Shown piece by piece: positions 38,623-51,862 of a stretch of 64,000 bases of DNA. Every line of letters begins with the position of its first letter. Within the stretch, counting starts at the first letter, position 1. This stretch comes from Archilochus colubris. Taxonomy: Eukaryota; Chordata; Aves; Apodiformes; Trochilidae. Under the pieces are notes generated by a model, which worked only from the letters and a program-made list of their open reading frames with translations, did no database searches and had not been told where the DNA came from. A program made the translations under genes and the position numbers. Where the stretch lies: positions 120,202,467-120,266,466 of the forward strand of contig CM041084.1 in the NCBI GenBank assembly GCA_023079485.1, read 5' to 3'.

Positions 38623-39893
38623 CTTCATACCTGAATTTTATTTCTCTTTTCTGTATTGTTAAAATTTCTGTCTGACTATGTGATTTTAGTCTGAATTGTC
38701 TATTTTGGTACCTAGCTTTCAATGAACAAAGCAGCACATTGTTTAAAACCTTATGATACTGACAGTCAATACTATCAACTGAACTAAAATAATGTCAGAT
38801 TTTTAGATATTTGACTTTAATCCAGAAACTTTTTGGAAACATTTCAAGAAATCAGAATTACCAGAAATTCCAGTATCTCAAATAGGAAACAAATAACAAC
38901 AAATCACATTAAAAAAATATCACAGAAACTCCTGTTCCCTTGGAAAAACTAGAATTTGGATGTCAGAAACAGATACTGGTGGTATTAAATGTAGCCAGAA
39001 AGACATCAGTGCCTTCCATACTTATGTATTTTACTAGCTGCGTTTCCATTTTTAAAAAAATAGAGTGAAGCCCCTACATTCATACTACTTAAACATATTT
39101 TTTCCTTCATGAGTCCACATCCTGAGCTAAACTGGCAAAAACTGCCATTGAAATCAGAACTGGGTCCAAGACCTTTCTTTTTAATATGAAGGTATATGTT
39201 TCTTTTTGGTACACAAATACAAACACTTGTAATCCCAGTTATGTATATATTACTGTGTGTGTTTAATATATGTATAAGAATTCCTTCTTCTCTTAAACAT
39301 GGAGTCCTACTGATGTAATAGCCTCCTTGACATAAATAGATGGGATGTGTCACCACATGGTGCGTCACTGTGGACATAGGAACAGATGTGCTGTTCAGAA
39401 ATCTGTGGTTAAAATGACTGTAATATGTGATTAAAGAAATATTTATTTTTCAAAAGTAAAAGATTTACTCCCCACAAAAATGTTGCTCTGGTAAAGTTCA
39501 TGTCTCAGTATTTTCTACTTTTAATAACTCCCATCAGTTAAACTGAATGAGAACCATGTTAGTATCTTTGAAAAACGTAAAGCCACCAAAATATGTTTCG
39601 GACACCTGTGTAATCTCTTGAACCTAGTAGCAGCTTTTACTAAGGAGTTTCTTCCTTCAAAGATAAGGCAAAATTTGAGCAAAAACTGTGGAATGGAGTT
39701 TAACTGATAAAAGAGAAAGAGTAAAAGTTATGGTGTGTTTTCAGCAAGTAAATCTTCTTGAAAGACCTAAGCAGAATAAACAAAGGAGGTTTCACTTGAT
39801 TTTCTTTACTATTACAAAATAATTTTATTTCATCCATCGACTTTGAAACTGAAAAAAACCCAAAACATTGTCTGTTGAAGGAAAGCCAGGATA

Positions 39894-39927
39894 AAATTTA
39901 AGTGAAATTTAAAGTGAAATTTAAGTG
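39894..39927. repeat. Short tandem repeat, three 11-12 bp units
   Basis: AAATTTAAGTG (39894-39904), AAATTTAAAGTG (39905-39916), AAATTTAAGTG (39917-39927). The middle unit has one extra A. Confidence 0.9.
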
Positions 39928-41201
39928 ATAGAGTCTAAGATTTTGATAGTAAATGGATGACTGCTACGGATTTTATAAGGGAAATTCATGCTCATTTTTA
40001 TCAAGAAAAAAATGCAATTCTTGCTTATTGGTAGGTATTTTCTTTATTATTTGAAGTAAAGTTGTTACTTCAATGTGGCTACCGATGAAGAAAATAGCAT
40101 CTTACATAACTATGCTTACTTTTGGGAATAGGTCAAACAAAAATTTAGAAGAGGGAAGAGGCTTGAAAATTGAGATTTCATATCTGTTAGAGGAAGAATA
40201 TTGAGCAGGCCCAATAACAATTTGCCCAAGTAGTAACAAAGAAAATAATTATTGGTTTTTATTCAAGGCTATAAATAATTCACTCCCTGTTCTATTTACT
40301 GTTTTACACAGAAATACTGAAACATAGATATGTGGTTTGTGACAACAGGAGTGAAGAGATGTGACTAGATCATGATGGCAAGTGTTATGTTCCAAGTTGG
40401 GCAAGATGTAAAATATTTACATTTACAAAATATAAAATAGCTGTTAAGATTTATGATTCACAGTGCTGTGCACTAAAATTGCTGTAAACAAAGAGTTTTC
40501 ATGTCCTTTGACACAATGCCTGTTATGTCCTGAACAATGGAATTGTCTTTCTTGCCAAGCAGAATAAATGATCTGAGTTGTCTCCACTCAGGAATGGAAT
40601 CGAATGTTTCTAGAGATTTTCCATTTACACCATTGTTCAGACTGCACTGATTCAGACAAATTGATTGTCTCTCTGGTAACAGATCCATGCCAAGAGATGA
40701 CAAATGTGAAGTCATCTGTAATTAGGATCCAGCCACATTTGAACACTGAATTTCTGGAGGCACTCAGATGAACTTCTGGAGGCATTGTAACCACTGAAAT
40801 ATAGATCGTCAGTAGACTTCTTAATAGTACTGGCTATGACATGGGATTAATTTACTTTTTGCACTTTAGAATTTTTGTCATGTGGCTTTAATTTGTGAAC
40901 CCATATTCAGATTAAATATTGGATATGGATTGTCTCTTCCAGATCCAGATTTTTGATTTATGCTTAGCCAGATACCTGTCAAGTGAACTTAAGCTTTGCA
41001 CTTAGTTAGAAAAGGACTTCTGCGATGATGGTATTTTACCTCCATGGATCAGCATTACAAGCAATGGCCTGTGAGGCTCATTCCACTTTTAACCAGTTTA
41101 ATGTATTTTTTCTTCACAGGCTGCTACAGTTATTCTGATGGGCATGTTTTTTCTTTCTAAGGATGTACGTTAAATAAGGACAGTGTACATGAATGCATCG
41201 T

Positions 41202-41270
41202 AAAAAAACCCAAACAAAAACCAAGCAAAAAAAAAAACAAGAAAAAAACCAAGAAAACCCAACCAAAAAG
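41202..41270. repeat. A/C-rich low-complexity tract
   Basis: A runs broken by CC/CCC and single G, with no T after the first two bases. It is the longest A/C tract in the window and the strand-reversed counterpart of the T/G tracts near 2352 and 18390. Confidence 0.9.
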
Positions 41271-43268
41271 AATAAATGTAAATATTTCATGTCATTTGAG
41301 TTTGTTTACATGAAATTTAGGTCATCTAGATGTGGATTTTGATATTTACAAGCAGTGCACCCTTGATTCTTTTCCACTGAGGGAGCAGGTCTCAGGATAG
41401 TAAACATATGCTTTCAGTAGGCATAGTTTTGTCCATTACTTTTTGTGGACCACTTGAGGAGATTTCCTCAGGGACCCTAGCTAGGCTATCATTTGAAATA
41501 CACTCATTTTAGAAGATGACAAGTTGTGCCACCCAAAAGCTTTAAAAGAAGGCTTTGAGAGGACGATACTAGTTTTCTGGTAAAAGAGCATCGCACCTTT
41601 CCTTAAGAAAAAAGGCCAGGAAGGACAGCACTGTCTGGAAATATTCCCTCTTGTGAACAAAACTATTTAACATTAACATTAAACTTTTATTATGTGTCTG
41701 GGATTGAACACTGAGGATTTACCTGTACAACTTGTATTTGTTGTTTCAGGTTTTTAACCTGCTGAATAATTCTGTCTTCTTTAACCATATAAAACAAAAT
41801 GTAATTCAATTTCAAACAACAGAAGAACATGGAAATGGTGTTAAATCTTGGAATTTAAAATGGAAGAAAATGACACATGTGGACCACAGGTCAACAATTC
41901 AACATCTCATTTTCAACATTCATCTTAGTTTTCCTCAGTGTGATTGTTACAGCTGTTGGGAAAAATAGAGGATAATGTGGGACAGAGAAGATGAGTGCTG
42001 TTCTTTCTTTGATTTAAGAAAACATTTCATCAAAGTTTTGTGGCAATAAAATTACATAATTTTACTACCTCTACAATAGATAGCTCACACAAATTTTGGA
42101 AACTGAAAATTCTGTGTATCCTGTGGATGAATGACCTTTCCTTGGGAAAATTTATAGATGAAAGGTTTGCAAGGGAAAAAGGGACTTTTGGAAGGTAATT
42201 GAATATCTCCAGCTGTTCCAGTGAGCTCATCTAGAGAAATATATGAATGACTGGTAGGTTTCTCCTCATCCTCAATGCACTCCAGAGCAGGATAGTTTAA
42301 ACCTTTTTGTTCAACCAGTGTCTAACTTTTCCAGAAAACTCCCCATATAACATTTTCAGAGTTACATTTGTTGGTTTGTATTTTTTAAATTATTTTACAG
42401 CTAAAAATTAATTTACATGTTTACTACTTATTTATTTTCACCATTCTGTTTGTAAACTTGCTTGCTTCCCACAAGTATGAACATGTGATTTCTTTGGCAT
42501 TTCCTAGAAAATGTTCTGACATTTTGAGAACCAGAAGTTGTTCACAGACCATACTCTGAGAAAGAGTATCTTGGAAGATTTGTAAAAAAATTAAGTAAGT
42601 TATCTGTTGCAATAACCTTTCTTTGCTGAAACAACAGCTAAATAAAGAACCCAGTATACCCTAGCAGTATCTCATTTTCCAGTTCACTTCTCACTCCTGA
42701 ATAAGGGTGACCAGTTGATTTTTGGAAAGAGAGCAACACAGGGTAATTACAGAATTTTTGTGATCCTTTGTTAATTAAAATCATGTATGTGTGGAAAATA
42801 TTTAGTATGCTAAGGGGATTCAGTTGTTATTGATGTAGAGGGTACTTAATCCAGAAACTTAAAAAAATACTGTCCAAAGGGAAAGGTTTGGAAGTACAGA
42901 CTTTTTTTTATTAGTAATGAAAGACTGAAATGGAAAGTTTTCCTTTTCTCGGCTAAATATTAAACAGATATCACCTGCCAATGTGACTAATGTTCTAAAA
43001 GGCCTAGAAAAGGATGGAGTTGAGCATGTGGTCTCTTTTGTGTGTTTCTTTTCAGTCCTGCAGTTTATAGGTTACTAAAATGGTTATAACAGGTACAGAA
43101 AACAGCAGCAGCTGCCACATGGTAATTTTGGTTACTCTGCCAAGGTTCTGAACATCCTGTTTGGCTTTCAGAAAATTAGGTGTCATCTCAAAAAAAAAGC
43201 TCAGGTATAGCTGCAAGTAAAATTTTTTTACTATATAACTGTAATCAAGTTAGAGCCAAGTGAAGACC

Positions 43269-43306
43269 TGCAATTCAGAAATTAAATTGCAATTCAGAAA
43301 TTAAAC
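43269..43306. repeat. 19-bp tandem duplication
   Basis: Two adjacent 19-mers, TGCAATTCAGAAATTAAAT (43269-43287) and TGCAATTCAGAAATTAAAC (43288-43306), differ only at the last base. The near identity suggests a recent slippage or duplication event. Confidence 0.95.
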
Positions 43307-44373
43307 AATTAAAAGGCATGAAATTAGGAAGATAATTTTTTTTATTATCTTGATTCTGTTATAATATCTCAAAATAATCCTTATATAGTTATTTGCTTTG
43401 CCTCAGTGAGAAATTTGACTTTCTTCAGAAAAAAACATTGTGTTCTTTAGCCCGTATGTTTTGAGGTTCATAGGCATTATAAAGTGAACTGGCAAGTAAT
43501 TTTTTTTAATTCAGGGTGCCAGAAATAACAGACCTACCTCCCTCCACATGGACTTACATTGATAGTGCTGTCAGCATCCTCAGGATGCAGTTATCTTTAC
43601 CTTCTTATTAAATTTATGCCTGTTCCTGGGAAACTCAAACTCTGGTGACCTCTTTAAGCCTTTGCTCAGCTTATAATCACTAAGTTAATTAATTCAGTCA
43701 GGAAAAAAGGAATTTGACATATGAGAATAATTACAATTAACCAACATAGCTTTAATTTTTACTATCTAAGACTGAAATACTGAATGAACGATCTATCCCT
43801 GGTGGGGAAATTCTCATCAAATAAGTGTGAAGTGTAGTTGAACATGAATAAGTCAAGAAAATTCCAATTAACTAATGAATACTAGCTAAACAGAAAAATA
43901 TGTTCAACATATGAGACAGTAAGTAATTAATTTGGGAAAATGTTTAAGAATGTCTGAAAATTTCTAAATGCAAGACCTGCCTGGGCCTTGTTAGAAAACC
44001 CTCTTTCTAAAAGAATAATATATATCAGCCCTTCTTTAAAATAATTTTCATAGATTTATACACTATTTTATGTATTAAGGCTTATTGAATTAATTTAGTC
44101 TAACTATATTCTTTTAAGAGCAAATCTCTGAATGAATTGTGGAGAGGAAATATGTCTTGTGTACAATTTTAATTTTGACAATGTGAGACTAGAAGACTAG
44201 AATACACTTTTCCTGTTTGATACAATAGATGCAAGATATTCTCTTGTGCCTGAGAAGGTGGCAGTTGTGGAATAGCAGGTTAATATTTTCAGATACTGTA
44301 TGGCAGAAAAGACATTGGATGCAGTAATCATGCTTTATTCTTTTGCACATAATGAGTTCCTTACTTTTCTGTG

Positions 44374-44394
44374 TATATATATATATATATATAT
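44374..44394. repeat. (TA)n microsatellite
   Basis: An uninterrupted TATATA run of 21 bases, followed after GTCTG by a further TATATATA stretch to about 44408. Confidence 0.95.
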
Positions 44395-45940
44395 GTCTGT
44401 ATATATACTCTCCATAAGGATCACAACAAAAAAAAGTGGATCTCAGCTTCTCTCAGAAGTGCATGTGGTTCTCACATTCAAAATAGGCCACTTTGGCTTT
44501 AGGTCATTTCTCTGGCCAGCACTTATTTATCTTACTTCTGAATAATCTAAGAATTCATCATGGAAGAGAATTTTTTCTTCATATCATTACCACCTGTTCA
44601 TGAACACAATTAGTACTAACTATGCGCTGCTTATTTACACTTATAAACTACTCATAAGTATTCTAAGTCATCCTTGACTTACAAAACCCAATTAAAGTAA
44701 ATACTCTGAAGTTGTATTTAAAAGTAAGATTCAGCTCTTCTCAAGCATTGAAAGCCACCGCAACTGGTGGAGTTGTACCATACCAATCAAGACAAGGGCA
44801 GTAATCATGTGTGCAGGCAGTCATGTATTTTCTCTGAGGCATGAATATGTGCCCTCTGGGACTGTGGTTTGTGTTGGAGGAGGATAGAGTTGGTGAAGGA
44901 TTTCATTTTTTGCCTCTGTGGAAGTTTATCTACTAATGTATATATTTACAAGGCACCCAAGTACTGCTTGAGTGATCTGTATTCTGAGTCATATGTCCAG
45001 GGCAGGGTGAGGACCACACTGTGAAACTTTCATGTATTGTGACTTAGTCTGTAGAAGAAAACAAATTCATCGAAGACTGTGTATGAAACCAACTAAAACT
45101 TTATCTAACTGGACCCAGGCAGATCACTTTGATTTACTTACCTGCCTCACATCCAAAAGAAACAAATTTGGAATTAAATAACTTGAGAGAAACTACATGA
45201 GACTCACTACTTAACTTTTTTCAAGTTAAAGATTGAAATAGATATGGAGTGTGCAAACAATTGCAAAGATTTTCTTGAATCTGATGCTTGAATGCTACCA
45301 GGTCCTCATCCTGACTCTAGCAGTATCCAAGGAAGGACAGTGCTTTCAGGAAACGTGCATTCACTCTCTGCTTTTTTGTGGAGTATGAAATGGTTTAACC
45401 ATACACTAATTTCCCACCAGAACTGTCTAATCACTTTTCAGGGGTACAGTGCTGAGAAAGATAGAAAATGCATCTGATTTGTCATTAGATTACCATCACA
45501 GGAGAGTGCCACTTACTTTCAAAGTATTTAAAATGCAACAAAAGTAGGTAAAAATAATCAGTTCTTTCAATCCTTGAAAGTAATGCTTATTGGTAGCTCA
45601 GATGAAGACAATACACGTGCTGTACAGTCCACCTCTTCAGTGCTGAATCATCTTTTATCAGCTTCCATTTGAAAAAAAAACAGTGGTGGTGCCAGTTACT
45701 TGAGACAGACGTCATTGGGGTCTTTAGTTTAGTAGGGTACAAATATACCCTAAAATTAAAGCTCAGTGCTCTGTTTATTTCTGCTGTTCATGAAGCCGTC
45801 AATAAACTAGCAACAACCTGGTCTCTCTAGTAATGTTCCAATGTCAGCTGCTCCTGTGGCCAACTTTAACCTACTGTGAATGGGTTTCATTTAGTTTCCC
45901 CATCCTCTGTATACAGTAGGCTGACTATCCAGGAACCGTA

Positions 45941-45981
45941 TTTTATTTTCAGCTTCAGTTTCTTTTCCACTGAAAATAAAA
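45941..45981. repeat. Perfect inverted repeat, 12-bp arms, 17-nt loop
   Basis: Left arm TTTTATTTTCAG (45941-45952), right arm CTGAAAATAAAA (45970-45981), loop 45953-45969. Pairing is perfect and ends sharply at both sides. The left arm also resembles a splice acceptor, but no exon follows. Confidence 0.93.
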
Positions 45982-47267
45982 AACAAAAATATATCCAGCC
46001 CTCTGGGTTCCAGTGTTCATATGCTTTAAAATAATATAATATTCTGCATTTATATAATATCAACCAGAGGGATTTGCAGGATCTGATACAGAGGTACCTC
46101 TTTACACTTCTCTGAAGAACAGACTAAATTGCATACCAAGAACTGCTTAGCTGAGCACAGTGATCCTATACAATAGTTCCACTCATCCCACGCTAATGGG
46201 AGGAGTATGCAGTCTTTAAACAAATGAGTCCTATGGAAAAATACTGTATACTCTGAGGGGTGCTAAATCTACAGGGCTATGAATAAAGGGCAAGGTGCTG
46301 TGGTAACAACACGTACAACATTCTTCAGGCTTGTACCTCAGAGTGCTTCTCTGTCAGCCCCATTCCTGTTGGCTTCCTTCTTTACTGTGAGTCATTGAGG
46401 TGTTTCTTGACTCTCCTTTTCTGGGACTTGTTCCTTCAACTTTACACAGTCAGGTCTCTATAGCCTGTTTTATGTAGGGCTGGCTCCTGCCTCCTAACTC
46501 TCCCTTTGAGCTAGTAAGAATTAATATTTACATGAAGCATTCTCTTATATAGGTTTAGGAAAGGTATGTTCTTATAGTTGCTCTGACTTTTGCCTCAGAT
46601 TAAGAAAAATAAGTACAGAAATTAGAACAACAGCTTGAGGGAGCTGAAGTAGGAAGAAGAGTATAAGCTTTCACTATAAATCCTGTCTCAAGTGGCAGCT
46701 ACAAATAGCTGGCTCTGATGTGTAAAGGTACATCATGCATGGAAAATACAGTGTAATTGTTGTATAGACGTGCACAGCTCCCAGGTTTCGTTATGATTTT
46801 GCGTCAGTTCTATCAGAACTATTTCAATACAAACAACTGTGAAATTCAGCCTGACCCCATACGTTGCACAATATCCTAAAAAGCAGAACATCTTCTTAGT
46901 GTTGGTGGAAGGGATTTTCAGTACTTTGCAGGTTCCAGTGCCTGCAGAAAGGTACTTGGTGGACAGGCAGCCAGTGTCAGCAGATAAGTGACTTGTGAGA
47001 ACTGTCATGAAGAGAGGTGGATGGGGTGTGCTTGAGTGTGGGGGCTGAGACTGGGGTTTACTGAGGAAAACTTCACTTGGCTGGTTTGTTTGTAAAGTTG
47101 TTACAGCAGAGGACAATTTTTTAAGCATGACTCCTCCTAGTATTAACTCTTTACCTGTGCATCTGCTTGTTGCCATCCTTACCTCCCTGTGGCCCAGCAA
47201 GCAGAGGAGGGACAGGAGAGACAGGGGAACAGACACTGCAGCTGCCAGGAAAAATGCTGGTGCAATC

Positions 47268-47303
47268 TTTTATGGTTACCATTGTATGGTTACCGTTTTA
47301 TGG
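47268..47303. repeat. Short direct repeat of TATGGTTACC
   Basis: TATGGTTACC occurs at 47271-47280 and 47285-47294, followed by a partial third copy (TATGGTCC, from about 47299), so the spacing is about 14 bases. TATGGTTACC contains GGTTACC, a BstEII-like word; no function is assigned. Confidence 0.85.
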
Positions 47304-50300
47304 TCCATTCCTGCTGGGTGTGTGACAGGATAAGTAGGACATAGGAATAGGAGGGGATGCCAGATTGTTGCTATCTTGCAAGTGCCTGTCAGCCTTGTGG
47401 CGTTGCAGAGACACAGTTCAGGAGGAGAAGTTGTTCTTGATACTGCAACAATGCTCCTGACAGAGATAGTGAAATATGGCCATAGCAACAAATTCAGTGT
47501 TGGGGAAAAACAAGCAACTTCTTAGTGATTAACACGTGTCTGAAAAATAAGACACTTCTATATTGATCCTTAGTAACCGTTTTCCCCTGACTGTGAAAAA
47601 AAAGCACTCAGCTGCAAAAACACAAGTGCAGGTCATATCTATCCAATACCGTGGAAAGCCACAGCTTCTTGATGGATTTAAAGAACACAACATCACCTAC
47701 AATAACTTAAGACACTTCATGCAGCCCCCTGCTACACTCAACTGTATCTAAAGGTGCACGTTTTCCAAGTGCCTCTGACTTGCATCACCTTGTCCTTGTC
47801 CTCTGGATTTATACTTAATTTTATCCTCGCATAAGTAAGAATACATTGTACCTTGGCATTAACAGTCATGTTAATGATTTCTGCTACCACTATCTGTTCA
47901 TAAATTACTGAATAAAGGGGTAAGTTCAAGCAATCAGCAAGCAGATAAAATATTGAGAAATATAAAACCACATGATTGCTTTAGACAAGCGGTACCAAAA
48001 AGAATACGTTCACTGCTAGGGAGAGAGTGGTGATGAAGATGACTGGCTCTGAATCTCAAGAACATTTAATTAAGTGCAATTTTTCCTACATACTATAGTA
48101 CACTAATGTCAGTGTGCTGACTGACTTTGTCAAATTTTAAACAAATGGTTTCAGGCTTTTTTTACTTGTCAGAGTCAACAGGACCTTGTTGACCTAAGCT
48201 TACCTAACTAAAAGCACATTTCTGTGTATTATTGCTTGTATTGTTTATATTTCAGTCATTAATTTAATGTCTAAGGATGAAAGCAAGATCTTATTGGCAA
48301 AATCAATCCTTATCTCTCATTGACATGCGATAGATTGGAAAAATACTATAAATTTCAATGGTATAAACAAAGTCTGGAATAAAGGACACAATTTAAAATG
48401 GCTTTTCTTGCATTAAAAAGTCATGTCTATAGATTTTTACTTTTTAAAACTATTTCAATACTTTTCACATAGCAGTAAGGAGTCTCTGCAGGATTTTGGA
48501 GCTATAAATATTTTTGGGTTCATCTGTTCAATAATATCATCTGTGGATAATGTCTTTTGTGAGAGGGAGAGGGGAGAAAAATGTAGTATGTTTGGGTGCA
48601 ACCTAGAAATCAAGCTGAGAAAAAGTTCTTGTAAATTCTCTGCTGGCAACTGAAAATGAAAATAATAGTAAAATATTCCCCCTCAAAAGTTTTCATCAAA
48701 ATTTGTATCTGTAGCTTCTAAAATGAAATTTATGTGGTTAGAATGTTGGAAATTTGAATTTCTAACCCTTGATTCTGGAAAGCAGTCAAAGTTTATTCTA
48801 CCATTCATTTCACTGGGAAAAAGATAACTCATCAGGTATCTTGTCCAGACCCTTTTGACAAGAGGAAGTAACACTGGCTCTCCATGGTAGCTGGGTTTAC
48901 CAAGCTAGCTTGCAGATATTCTTAGGAATGGCCATAGCTAAAAATACGAAAGGCACACCAGAATTCTGAGAAGACCACATAGGTCTCAGTTCTTGCAGAA
49001 TTTTCTTTTCTTTTTGCATTGTTCCTAGTGACTCATCAAAAATATTTTATATATAGAAATATTCTGCATTTGAGAGGTGAGTTTCCTCTCACCTCTTTCT
49101 TCCATCACAAAATATGTTGTCCTACATCTCTGATAGATAAATTGCATCTTAATCCCTAATGTTAACTTAACAAATTCCTTACACCATGGAATATTAGTTT
49201 TGATTTGTTTTGTTTGGTTGGTTTTTTTTTTTTGGTCATCTTGAATGATTTTATAAAAGTGGCCTGGTAAGAACAAATGCCAGTTCCTTGGTGAATTTTT
49301 ACTTTAATATGATTAATTTTTTGTCTTTTTATTAATCTACTTATGTCTTTTATAAAAAGTAAAATCATAGGAAAGGCAACAAGCTTGGAAATCTATTTAA
49401 TACTTCAGGTATGAAAAACTCAGCTCATTATGGAAAACTCTTTTGAACTGCATTTCCATCATTTGTAATAAGAAATTCCTAGAATGGAGTTGAAAGAGCT
49501 TCTGATAAGTCTTTGGAAATACACCTAGTGACTTCAGATTTCATTCTTGATAGAATGCCTCATGGCTGTTCCTGGAGATAAAGTGTGAAATAAAAAAAAA
49601 GGAAAAAATTCTTTCTAATGCTTACCAATATTCAGCGTGACTTCAGAAGATAAAAATATTTTCTTTTCAACCTGAGAAAAATTTGAATACCTTGAAGATT
49701 AATGCTAAAGCTCTGTTAAATTCTCTTCTGTGTTTCCCATTGGTGTATCTGAGATTAAATTTTCATGGCTGGAGGGATAATGAAATTTTCAATAGGAACA
49801 TTGGGTTGGATGCATGATATGACAACACCAAAAACTTATTCAGAGTTCTGGGGCATAGAGAAACTGAAATATCAATTAAGTTTTAAATTAGATTTTTAAT
49901 TTAAATTTTTTTTTAAATACATATTTTTAGGATTTTTAAATTTCATCTATAAATGTAATTGTCACAAAAGGTTGCCTAGCCTGAAATTCTGATAATTGGT
50001 TAAAGTTCAGAGCCATTGCTTGGAAGTAAAAATGAGACTTCTCAAATGACTGTCCCATTCACTATGCAATTTATATTATTATATAATATCGTTGTATGTA
50101 CAATTTACTCCTCTCTTGTGGCAGTATAATTTTGGCATCAGCCAGGCCTTGAACTGACTACAGATGGAGAGTGACAGGAGTGCTTCACTGAGTGTTGGTG
50201 ATGTGGCTGAATTTTCTGCACAAGGATTGAATATTATTATTTCACACACATCCTCAGGTAGTCCTTATGTGCCAACAACTCTGATAATATTTCATCTGCT

Positions 50301-51862
50301 TATGTTTTATAGCAAGTGAGTGGAAGCATTTCATCTGGCAAGAAACACAGTCTTATTCTTCACTTTGTATCCAGAGGAATCACAAACCATCCAGGGAAGT
50401 CAAGCTAGGGAGTCTCATTTCTGGGCTCCAGCTAGGCTTAACTCCCTGAGCAAAGTGAAGAGCTGTATTACTTTCTTCAGAATGGATGCTTCTAGATGTT
50501 CACAGATATAGAGACATGAGAAATTGTATCAGTTTTAAAAGAAAACCAAAACTAAACAAATGCCATGTATCCAGTAAGTACAAGATGCAGCAGGCTAAAA
50601 AGGTGCAGAGTATAAAAAGCCTGTGGTTTGAATTTAAGATCTCGGGGTAATTTGTAATGAATTAGCTGTGAAACTATGTGTCTTGTACAGTTATCTTAGT
50701 GAAGAGCATGGGCCTTGGCCTTGAACTGGGTTACCAGAACTGAGCAGTGCTACCAGATCTTTAACATGCCCATATACAAAATGCAGTCCAGATGGGTTTG
50801 CACAGAGTTAATTTTTTCCTATTAGAGTTGGCAATTCATATAGATTGTGAGGTTAAATTACCCGCATAGTTGTAACATTTGTTGTTCACAGCTTTTAATA
50901 TTTAATAATGCCATATTTAACCTTTTTTGGTCAACTGTTTTCAATGACAAATAATTTCTGAGTTGTTCTGACCCAGCAACTGGGAAACAGTCCAAGCAAA
51001 AGGATTAGATGTATCTGATATACATGTATATCTTAGAACTGTTTGAAAATACTCATATAAGAGGGGAGACATCAAAACATCTTGTTGTACAAGTTTTCTC
51101 TGTATATTTCTTCTACAAAATACAAATTGTATGGTGTCATAGATCTTTTATATTGAAGTTTAATTCCATCTCTTTTCAAGGTAAAACCATACCACCATTC
51201 TTCTAAAATATTCTACTTTCTTTGATTTCATGTAGTCATTATCCTATAGGAGAGGCTTTCACTGTCAGATGCCAATACAATATTAACCTGTTCTAGTGAC
51301 AGTTGTTCCTATAACCTCAAAGCCCAATAAATGAGAAAGGAAATATAAAGTACAAAAAAGACTTATGAATCTTTCAGCTCATAATGATAGAGAAAGGTTT
51401 TCTCTCTTAAGATTCCCTTTGTAGTCTTAATTATGTTCTCATCAATAAAGCAAAAGTTTTTTGAAAGGGTGAAGGTTGCTACACTGCATATTCACCAGGG
51501 CTTTGATTTTTCAATATTACATTGCTCTACCTAGATCTTACCTACCTGTGTAACAGCAGAAGGCTAGACAAATGAGCCCACTGTGATAAAAGTCAGAATA
51601 TAATACCAGAAATATCAAAAGATAAATCTGAAAAATAAAAATGAGAAAAACATATACAAGGAATTATAACTGCCAGCTTTTTCTTTATTTTACAAATTCT
51701 ATTTTCTTTTTCATTTTATTGCTGTGTTTTTCAATGCTGTAACAATACTCTTGCTTCTGGATTTTGTGGTAGGGAGAAGGGCAAGGAAAAAGGTGGCAGA
51801 AGAATAGTCATGAGACCTGGAACTTGGAGAAAGATGTAGAAAGAAATTCAGGAGAATAGCAA

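Larger units (their letters stand above)
37151..51862. other. Intergenic, no gene seen
   Basis: Nearly 15 kb with no recognised transposon, exon or RNA gene. Small features inside it are listed separately: an AT-rich imperfect repeat (38513-38622), short tandem repeats (39894-39927, 43269-43306, 47268-47303), (TA)n (44374-44394) and an inverted repeat (45941-45981). A minus-strand open frame of 167 codons at 46733-47236, in a locally GC-richer patch, shows no domain I know. Confidence 0.5.

Noticed and set aside
39006..39377. 123-codon minus-strand open frame
   Set aside because: No known domain; composition follows the local AT-rich sequence.
46733..47236. 167-codon minus-strand open frame with a hydrophobic start resembling a signal peptide
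   Set aside because: Longest frame not due to simple sequence, but it lies in a locally GC-richer patch, has no recognised domain and no exon context. Chance is more likely; transcript data would be needed to reopen it.
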